Source of the DNA: Nereocystis luetkeana
Lineage: Eukaryota; Sar; Phaeophyceae; Laminariales; Laminariaceae
DNA length: 64,000 nucleotides
Direction: 5' to 3'
Assembly (NCBI GenBank): GCA_031213475.1
Contig: JARUPZ010000009.1
Coordinates: 3,187,001 to 3,251,000 of the forward strand
In this document: positions 56,373-64,000 of the stretch, piece after piece
Position numbering within the stretch: the stretch's first letter is position 1
Layout: each line of letters starts with the position of its first letter
Notes under the pieces: model-generated
Databases searched by the model: none
What the model was told of the DNA's origin: nothing
Seen by the model: the letters and a program-made list of their open reading frames with translations, nothing else
Position numbers and translations under genes: made by a program

Positions 56373-57194
56373 CCTATGCTAATGGGAAAGCGAAGTTCAA
56401 AAGTGTTTTTTCAAATATATTTCTTTAAAAAAACAGCCGAAAATGTTCTCGTACCGCCGCTGTGGGAAGAAAAGAGAAAAAAGTTTGATTTTTGATTTGT
56501 TTTCCCCCCAACAACGGCTGCAGGCCGCGCAATTTGTTTTTTCTGGTTGCAAATTGTCAACACGGTGATCGATACCAGCTCGTGCGACGATCGACTCTCG
56601 TTCTCGACATAGACTCAGCCCATAGCCAACCCGCTCGGTATCTGGTAAGGCCAACGAATATAGACGACGGCCTCGAAGATATCAGGTGGATCCATGGTCA
56701 AGGGGGCGAGAGCTTGCCGGCGGCGTCCTACGGTATCCTCCCAAACCTGAAAAAAGGTCTATTTTTTGCCATTCGAGACGGATGGAGAAGTTTTGTCTTC
56801 TGTTTTGTCCAAACCAGCGGCCAGATGTTATTTTGTCATACGCCTGGTCAGCTCCCGCCACATGACAACGGCCATGGTGTGAAGACGGTGACCCTAGGGT
56901 GGGTCGGAGACCTTAACGAGCGCACTCCGTGCATATTTCATGGCGCGATCATTGGTTTTGTTGATCAATGTCTGTCGCTATGTCTTTCGAGGACTCGGAA
57001 TCTCGCCGCTTCGAATCAAAGATCGGCTTGATCTTTTCTCAAGCCGATGTTGGCCCCTTTTTTCGGGTTTTTCCCAAAGTTAGGAACTTTGTTTTTTTTT
57101 TACGTGGCCCATAGGAAGCGTGTTCTGATTTGTTTGGTCGGGTATCTTTGAAATTCAAACTTTTTATTGAAACTTCGCTGTCCCAGTGGCATAG
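56373..57194 (+). mobile_element. 0.82-kb TIR element, family G, copy C, with a 179-codon frame
   Basis: TIRs CTATGCTAATGGGAAAGCGA and (right, other strand) CTATGCCACTGGGACAGCGA. The plus-strand frame 56492-57031 stays open for 179 codons, including DDGLEDIRWIHGQGG, FAIRDGWRSFVFCF, HGVKTVTLGWVGDLNERTP and a C-terminus SRTRNLAASNQRSA. The same frame survives in pieces in copies A and B. I recognise no domain, and a coding role is unproven. Confidence 0.75.
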
Positions 57195-57712
57195 TTCTAA
57201 CTACAAGTTATTACATGTTATCATAAATTTTATAAAACTCCCATACTACCATGAATAAAATATGCATTAAACAGCAGTAGTATCAATGGTAGTAAACGTT
57301 GTGTGTAGGCGAAATTCGCAGCTTGCAAAATTGAGAATTGAGTGTATCAACGTATCAACTATTCAAGTACCAGGGTATTAATAATAACTAGTCCAACTCC
57401 CAGCTGATGACTGATGACGTACTACTTGATTGAGTATTATCATCATTTTAATCTTCGAAAATATGAACTTGCTCCGCACCTCATTCAGTTATTTTTTTGG
57501 CACAACATCGAGAAATTGTGCACCCGCGGTCCCGTCCCGCCAACTTTTATGTCATTATGGTACCGTCCCGCCCCGTCCCGTTGTCATTTTTTCCAGCCAA
57601 ACAAGAAAAATTGTCCCATCCAGTCCCGCCACGATTCTCAGTCACTGTGATAAGCCTTGGTAGTGATCGCATGAATGACGACATATGAAACGGGGGGGGG
57701 AAATTGATCAGT

Positions 57713-57806
57713 AGCCCTTTTAAGACCGCAGTCCCGTTTTGGGGACAAACTATACAGAATTTAACTAATTAGTCCCCAACACGGGACTGCACTGTTAAAA
57801 GGGTTA
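57713..57806. mobile_element. MITE family H, copy 2 (94 bp)
   Basis: Well-formed inverted arms: AGCCCTTTTAAGACCGCAGT, CCCGTTTTGGGGACAAACT at the left; AGTCCCCAACACGGGACTGC, ACTGTTAAAAGGGTT at the right. Confidence 0.75.
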
Positions 57807-58339
57807 GCGATTTTGTTTTACTTTTGGTTCTATAGTAATAACACCTCCCCTGAATGGCGAAAAAAGTATCTGTGACACGGTTCACATTTTGTTCCCGGGC
57901 GTCTTTGGTGGAAGGGTGTATTCTGTGCTATTATACACAACACAAGAGTTCGATGGGTTAATTTTCCCGGAGGCAGACCGCGCTCGCACGTTTTTGGTGT
58001 TAGAATCACTACTGCCTGGGCTGGGCGTGATCGATCGGTCTCTTTACCCCTAGAGATCAATAGGTTTTCAGCACACGCGTTTGATTCTCTCACTTCGAAC
58101 CCTGAAAATATACCAGGTATATCTCTGGTTCCCCAGGAAATTAAACGAAGCGGGTTGGTCAGGGGCGCCCCGCCGTACGAGAATACGTTACCGACACCGC
58201 AGACATCGCACCTTCTGGAGGGGGGGGGAGTGTTTGACTGCTGTATAAGAAGTACGTCGCCTGGGCTTGGCAATCAATCGATCGTTCACCCCAATACCTA
58301 CCTTCACACGTGCTATATTTTGTAATATTTCTTATCACA
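57807..58339. other. No recognisable feature
   Basis: No gene recognised. The 231-codon minus-strand frame ending here is discussed under rejected observations. Confidence 0.35.
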
Positions 58340-59096
58340 TTAAATATTTGTCCAGTTCGCCCTTTTTTTTTATTTCCCGTTTTTAGCTCTTTGTGTCTCT
58401 TTGTGTCTGCTGTCTGCTTTTGTTTTTTTTGCTTCGCTTCAATCTTCTTTTTTTGTTTTTTGGCTGCTAGTCTTTTTTTGCTTCCCCGGGTCCTTAGTGG
58501 TGGATAGCATATGCTTTTTTTTTTTTTTTTTGCCTCTGTTTTACACCCCTCACGATGCGTGCGAGCCTGAAATCTGCGAAACAAATGCACAGTGTCTTGT
58601 GTGTCCTTTCTTGATTTACCTGGTATTGTTTTATATTGCTTCCTTGCATGACTTAAACATTGTTTCTCTCTCTTCGATCTTGGATGTGTGATATCTATAT
58701 ATTTTTCGATTTTTGATTTCGCTTGTTCGACGTCGAGTGGTATTTTACTCCTCCTGTCTATTTTCTGGATAGTATGTGGTCCTCTCGGTTTCTGTGGCGA
58801 CTTTGTACTACAGCGTACCGCACGTATCTGATCCGTACTCGCGCGGACCTCCATTTTTCATGTTTTAGTCTGACGTGTAGATGTGCTTCAGTTATCGTGT
58901 GTACTACTTTTGCTTGTTTTGTTTTTATACCGAGGTATTTCTTCCACCACTCCACAGTCCAGAGTTATTGGAGCCTGTCCTGCGACCACGGACTGCATTG
59001 TATTGTGGCGATGAGTTAATGTGAGAACAACAACAGCAACAACAAAAACAACAATAACATCAACAACAACAACAACAACAACAACAACAACTACAA
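58340..59096 (+). mobile_element. Element I, copy 2, with (AAC)n tail
   Basis: Uninterrupted counterpart of copy 1 (inverted relative to it). Shares ACCACATACTA (other strand), GTCTGACGTGTAGATGTGCT-like and GGACTGCATTGTATTGTGGC blocks, then GAGTTAATGTGAG and the (AAC)n tail. The 5' limit is uncertain. Confidence 0.65.
59029..59096 (+). repeat. (AAC)n microsatellite, tail of element I copy 2
   Basis: About 20 interrupted AAC units directly after the element body. Confidence 0.9.
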
Positions 59097-59315
59097 CATA
59101 CTGCTGAAGGCTGGACAGGGAGTTTGAAACGCACTGGAATAAGTTCACAACAAGTACCGGTAGTAGTACTAGTAATTGGTGGCAATGAAGCGCGACCTCG
59201 GTAATATCTGCAGTTGTCGTATCTGCGATGCATCATGCTGGGCGCATACGGATTTCTTTGTGTTGTTGTGCTGAACGAACGAACACGAAGGAATATCTAC
59301 CACGTACGTATGTAC

Positions 59316-59646
59316 TTTTTTTTTTTTCCATCCCATTCATTATCTTCGCACATCTTCTTCTCTCTCTCCTTCCAACTCGTAACTCAGATCCGGGGTCACA
59401 TAGCAGGCTCTTCTCCCGCCTTCCCGCTACGGTACGTGCCTTCATTTTTATCGCGAGAAGATTTCAGCCTTTTCTTCCCTCGTCGACTCGCATCGAATTG
59501 TGCCTACCCACGCTGCAAGGCGCTCTCAACAATTAAATCCCTTTTTTTTATTTTTGCAAATAAAGTCAAAGTCCGACCCTCCTAGGGCTCGAACCCAGGA
59601 CTCAAACAAGTAGAATTCGAGGTTAACCACTTGAACCACCGGGGCT
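59316..59646 (-). mobile_element. SINE copy 8, full length, minus strand
   Basis: Complete head, body and T run (12 T at 59316-59328). The A box lies near 59638 on the minus strand. Confidence 0.92.
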
Positions 59647-59651
59647 ACTGT

Positions 59652-60895
59652 ACTATTACTGTTGTTGTTGTTTCCTCACATCAACTCTCTGACGAAGGAG
59701 TCCGTGGTCACACAAAGGTGCTGGAGCCCTATTAATAGGAAGATCCGAAAAACAAAAAATCGAAAATTCGGCTGCCTCAAAATACCCGAGACGAAGAAAG
59801 CGCACACGAGTTAAAACCAATGTGCAAACTGAACTCACATGGCCGCGGGTATATCCTCTCAATGATAACAGAGTACCCCCGTTCCCACCACTAACCACCT
59901 CGTGGCTGCTGACTACAGCGGATGCTGTCTGAAGTGCTGCCTGCACCGTACGAAACGCACGGTAGTCGTGAAAACGAAAGAGGAACACACCTGCCTGCTA
60001 TCTGGAGTGCTGTCAGACAGAGTGAAGACTCGCGGATATGCAGTGAAAAAAGGAGCAATCGAACCTTACTACCACACGAAATGAACGATCGCCATCTCTT
60101 CCTGGACTGTCTGACACAATAAAGTTGCAGCACAGATATGATACCACGTCCCTGATAATTGCGTAGGTTATTCCCCATGAAGGGTATACAATTCGTTAAA
60201 CTACAAATACCAGTGACGAGTACCGGTAGATACTATTCTGCCTCGTGAAAAACAATACCAAGGAAAAACAAACTATGACTGCTTCTCTCGTGATGATAGT
60301 GTGCGCGCAGATCATGGGTCTCCTTTCACCGTCTTCCTGCCGCTCTTCATGGCCGCCTCATCGCCTTGGCCCAATCCACCCGCTCCTTTGCGTGTGCACT
60401 CGTTGCCGTCCCCTTCCAGTCGACTCCCTTTCTCCGTCATCCTGAAAAACGAATGCTCCTCGCACTTGCGGTTCTGATCTGAAAAATAAATATTCTCGCG
60501 CAGGGGGAGTTCAATCCGTCTTTTCCCCGCACGTCGACGCTCAGTCTCCCTCCTCCCTCGTCGTCGAATCCAGCCTCCTACCGGCGCAATAGACTGTGCC
60601 GTAGTGTGGCCTGTGGTGGCGCCTGCCTCCGCGCACGGACACCCCGATTGAGCATTGCTGCTCTGCCGCAGCTGCCTAAAAAAGACGCGCGAATCGTAGG
60701 TCTCCGTGCCTGACGCACCACGTACGACCCAACTCTACTGCCGCCTGAGCCTCGCGGCCACAGGCAGCAGCAAGAAGGTATCACTCCTTGAGGGTGAGTC
60801 CGGCCTTACACCCGCCAGAAAGACCTACCCCTCTCGCTATTAGCCTGATAGAGAATGCCTCGCAGCATTCCTTGCCGATGCAGCGAGGGGAACGG
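59652..60895 (-). mobile_element. Element E, copy 3, nearly full length
   Basis: Aligns to 16230-17490 throughout with few differences. TTG repeats at 59657-59672 are the (AAC)n tail on the plus strand. Confidence 0.8.
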
Positions 60896-61128
60896 AAGTG
60901 TACGCCGTCGTGGGTGCATCTCAATAATTTTCGTAAATGTTCTTGGCCTCTCCTGGCTCTTGATATGAAGAAGTGTACTGGATTTGGTCGTGTGTATCCT
61001 GGTTTCCACCTCGGAATCCGGCAGAATAATTTGAATACGAAATCTGCACTGCTGCGACCACAGAACCTGTATCTATCAGGGATTGTGGAATCGGCACGGA
61101 CACAGCTGTGGTGCTGGATGTCGGCGGG

Positions 61129-61604
61129 TGTGTGAGTGTGTGTGTTCTTCACATTAAACCGTTCTTTCTACCCGTCGACATCCAGCACAACCAGTGTCCG
61201 TGCCGATTCTTCAATCCTAGAAGAGATACAAGTTCTGTGGTCACAAAGCTACGCCACAGAGATACTACGTTGCCACGTATGCAGTGTGAACTGCAGTGGG
61301 CAATGCAAAGCCATGTCATCATACTAGATACGACAGGCACGACATACGCAATCTATGAAATAGTGAAACGAAAAGAAACAATCAAAGAGAAAACAAAACA
61401 AGGTAGACAAATCGAAAAAGAAAAAGAAAAATGAAAGCAAAATCTAAGAGAAACAATCTGTCGTGCCCCCCCCCCCGCAGGCGAGGTGGCTAACACTTGA
61501 AAAAGAACGAGCTGGAAAAAAGAAGAAATAACAAAAAAACACCACTGCTTGTGAACAGAGTAAGACAAAGAACCAAGGAGAAAGTAACAAGGAAAAATAA
61601 CAAA
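61129..61604 (-). mobile_element. LINE 3' end fragment in element F copy 2
   Basis: Minus strand: CCTTGGTTCTTTGTCTTACT ... ATTGCGTATGTCGTGCCTGT ... GAATCGGCACGGACACTGGT ... GTGAAGAACACACACAC. Same structure as the ends at 18.1 and 29.8 kb. Confidence 0.8.
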
Positions 61605-61770
61605 GGGTAGAAGGAGTCAAGAACACACAACACTCGACATGTTTTGTCCAGCAGAGTGTTTTCTGGTTGAAATTCAGCACAACAATAAAAATCTGCATCT
61701 CACATGTTTTGTCCAACAGAAAGAGCTTTTTCGCAACAACAGGTGTCACCACAACTTTACTTGGACTGAT

Positions 61771-62461
61771 GGAGACCCATGATCTGCGCGCACACTATCA
61801 TCACGAGAGAAGCAGTCTTAGTTTGTTTATTCCTGGTATTGTTTTTCACGAGGCAGAATAGTATCTACCGGTACTTATTATAAACGTCGTCACGGCTGGT
61901 CTTTGTAATTTAACGAATTGTATACCCTTCATTGGGAATAACCTACGCAATTATCAGGGACGTGGTATCATAACTGTGCTGCACTTTTTTGTGTCAGACA
62001 GTCCAGGAAGAGATTATGGCGATCGTTGATATTCGTGTGGTAGTAAGGTTCGATTGCTCCTTTTTTGACTGCATATATATCCGCGAGTCTTCACTCTGAC
62101 AGCACCCCAGATAGCAGGCAGGTGTGTTCCTCTTTCGTTTTCACGACTACCGTGCGTTTCGTACGGTGCAGGCAGCACTTCAGACAGCATCCGCTGTAGT
62201 CAGCAGCCACGAGTTGGTTAGTGGTGGGAACGGGGGAACTCTTCTATGTTATAGTTGAGAGGATATACCCGCGGCCATGTTAGTTCAGTTTTGCACATTG
62301 GTTTTATCTTGTGTGCGCTTTTTTCGTCTCGTGTATTTTGAGGCAGCCGAATTTTCGATTTCTTTTTGGTTTTTCGGATCATCCTAGGGCTCCAGCACCT
62401 TTGTGTGACCACGGACTCCTTCGTCAGAGAGTTAATGTGAGAACAACAACAACAACAACAA
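61771..62461 (+). mobile_element. Element E, copy 4, 5'-truncated, with (AAC)n tail
   Basis: Sense orientation, from GGAGACCCATGATCTGCGCG to GAGTTAATGTGAG and (AAC)7 at 62440-62461. The other flank of element F resumes immediately at ACATCTACAGCAGCAGTGCG. Confidence 0.8.
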
Positions 62462-62489
62462 CCACATCTACAGCAGCAGTGCGCCTCCC

Positions 62490-62525
62490 GCACCATAACA
62501 GCAGCAGCAGCAGCAGCAGCAGCAG
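62490..62525 (+). repeat. (CAG)n microsatellite
   Basis: About nine CAG units; a shorter CTG version is at the same place in element F copy 1 (about 31288). Confidence 0.85.
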
Positions 62526-63214
62526 TAGGAGTAGGGCACGCGAGGCCAAGGTCAGCGTCGCCGTACGCTCGGCTTGTCGGTGTAACCCTTGCACCCTTTG
62601 TACGCGTACATATACACATACGTACTGTAGTACGTACCCTGCACTCGTTTTTTCATATCAGGTATTAATAGTATGTTTCCTCGAAAGTCGCCATAATATT
62701 TTCGAGACGACAACACGAACATGGCATGCCCAACAACAGCTTCTCGTAGCAGGTGCCACAACTACTGCTACTGTGCAACATCTACATCAGAGCTTCTCCA
62801 GGAGCAAAACAGCAGCAGTAGTAGCAGTGGGACCCACGAGGCCAGGGTCAGCGTCGCAGTACGCTCGGCTTGTGCCCTTTGTACACCGTACTCGATGTTG
62901 TGTGTGTGGTTCCTGCTTCCACCCTCGTAATTTGAAGTTGAAATATCTACACCCTCTGATATGACATACATGTATCCAACAGAGGTTCTCGTAGCAGGTG
63001 CCACCACTACTACTGACTGCTGTACAACTACAGCAGACCTTCTCCTGTTCCTCCGTCCCCTCGTCAGTAGGAAGCTAGGCCTGAAAACATCACCTGCACC
63101 ACATGGCCCGAACGTTGCTGTGGACAGACAGGCGAAGTGTGCCTATGATTACTCGTAGTTGGGTTTCGTTAGTTATTACGTAGTACGTAGGTAGAAGAAA
63201 GAGCTCAAAAAACA

Positions 63215-63400
63215 AAGCCGTCTGCGTGCTGTGGACAGGCCCAGTCTGCCTGCTGTTGAGTGCTGCGGACAGGCTCAATCTTCCTGCTGTGGATAGGCCC
63301 AGTCTGCCCGCTGTGGACAAGCATAGTCTGCCTGCTGTGGGCAGGGACAGTGTCATGCTGTGGGCAGGCACAGTCTGCCTGCTCTTCTTGGCACAGGCAC
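63215..63400 (-). repeat. 24-bp minisatellite in element F copy 2
   Basis: Complement of the copy 1 array, more variable in unit sequence and with a different unit count. Confidence 0.8.
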
Positions 63401-63798
63401 AAAAACCGTTATGATTTTGTATTTTGAACACGGCCCAGCACAGACATGTGCCTACACACGTTGCCGCACCTAGCTCGACGAACTGTGAACGATTTTCCAC
63501 CCCACCAAAACGAGAAAGTGTCTTGCGTGTGTGTGCGTGCACAGAGCCCGCCGGGACTGGATTTCGTGGTGTGTGCGTCGAGCGCGGTGGTGAAAGGTGG
63601 GCCAACAAAATGTTGAATTACACACACCAACTCACACAAACACATACATAGAGAAAAACTCGAAACAAGGCAGCCTACCCTCGTACCCGGGCCGTTATGA
63701 AGGGGCTTTTTGTTCCTTGGTTAAAAACCAAGTAAAAAAAGGCTCGCTTCGCTCGCTAGCCTGATTATTAGTAGTAGATACAGCCTTCGTACAGACCC

Positions 63799-64000
63799 GT
63801 TCTCCGATAGAGGTAGCACAGCTTTCCTACCGTATTTGTTTTCTGAAAGACGGGGTTCCTTGACCGTCGGGATGCCAACCTTGATTTCGAATTATATTTT
63901 TGGAGACTTGGTCCATGGGATTTTTCGCCGCAATGCAGTTTGATTTGTACTGAAATCAGTTTTTGGGTGAGGCACGGAGCAGGAGCCTCAGAAAAATTAG
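63799..64000 (-). mobile_element. MITE family J, copy 5, cut by the window end
   Basis: Left end GTTCTCCGATAGAGGTAGCA. Interior GGTCCATGGGATTTTTCGCC, GCAATGCAGTTTGATTTGTA and GGTGAGGCACGGAGC match the other copies on the opposite strand. Confidence 0.65.

Larger units (their letters stand above)
56030..57659. mobile_element. Second hAT-like non-autonomous element, family hAT2 (1.63 kb)
   Basis: Perfect 11-bp TIR CAAGGCTTATC / GATAAGCCTTG, flanked by 8-bp near-duplications GTTGTGAT (56022-56029) and GTAGTGAT (57660-57667). Subterminal GGGACGGGAC motifs occur at the left and GTCCCGTCCC at the right. TIR element G copy C occupies about half of its length. No transposase. Confidence 0.75.
59183..63768 (-). 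mobile_element. TIR element F, copy 2, expanded by nested insertions
   Basis: Minus-strand copy of F, collinear with 30033-31890 in pieces: 63768-62462, 61770-61605, 61128-60896 and 59315-59183. The gaps hold element E copy 4, a LINE tail, element E copy 3 and SINE copy 8. The outer ends CTGATTATTA and CAATGAAGCG are decayed versions of the F TIR. Confidence 0.7.

Noticed and set aside
58159..58854. 231-codon Lys-rich frame on the minus strand, partly conserved at 18.1-18.5 kb
   Set aside because: It is antisense to element I, its composition follows A-rich DNA, and the other copy has stops. The sense strand shows equally conserved frames, so DNA repeat identity explains it.

Overview
This window reads as a transposon graveyard from a eukaryotic nuclear genome. 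I found no convincing host protein gene, rRNA or functional tRNA. Every coding signal I recognise belongs to a retroelement: tyrosine-recombinase (DIRS/Ngaro-like) elements, an APE-type LINE and one LTR retrotransposon. Almost all are broken by stops and frameshifts. tRNA-derived SINEs, polymerase-III A and B boxes, nested insertions and retroelement tails such as poly(A), (CA)n and (AAC)n point to a eukaryote. A stramenopile or brown-alga-like genome is my guess from the element mix; nothing in the window proves it.

Layout. 0-7.1 kb: remnants of two tyrosine-recombinase retroelements (recombinase, split direct repeats, RNase H, and a second recombinase type cut by a SINE). 7.1-9 kb: SINEs and small MITEs. 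9-13.7 kb: a minus-strand LINE carrying a SINE in its endonuclease, facing a plus-strand LINE end. 13.8-21.7 kb: three 0.82-kb TIR elements begin here (others lie at 20.6 and 56.4 kb), followed by a deep nest at 15.8-18.7 kb and a decayed 43-bp satellite. 21.7-29.8 kb: a LINE interrupted by an inverted LINE, which is itself interrupted by a SINE and a 2.8-kb hAT-like element with 8-bp target duplications. 30-31.9 kb: a 1.86-kb TIR element whose second copy (59.2-63.8 kb, inverted) has absorbed five other insertions.

31.9-39.8 kb and 45.8-55.3 kb: AT-richer, old sequence with only short, diverged MITEs and no recognisable genes. Between them sit a young LTR element (39.9-43.7 kb; two differences between 262-bp LTRs, 5-bp target duplication) and a second hAT-like copy (43.8-45.8 kb). 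55.3-57.8 kb: a SINE, a second hAT-like family and more MITEs.

How the parts work together: the LINE probably supplied the machinery for the SINEs (they share a 3' tail motif in one place). The TIR elements lack transposases here and would have needed trans-acting enzymes. The order of nesting gives a readable relative chronology. Coordinates of repeat borders are read by eye and may be off by a few bases, more for the diverged families.
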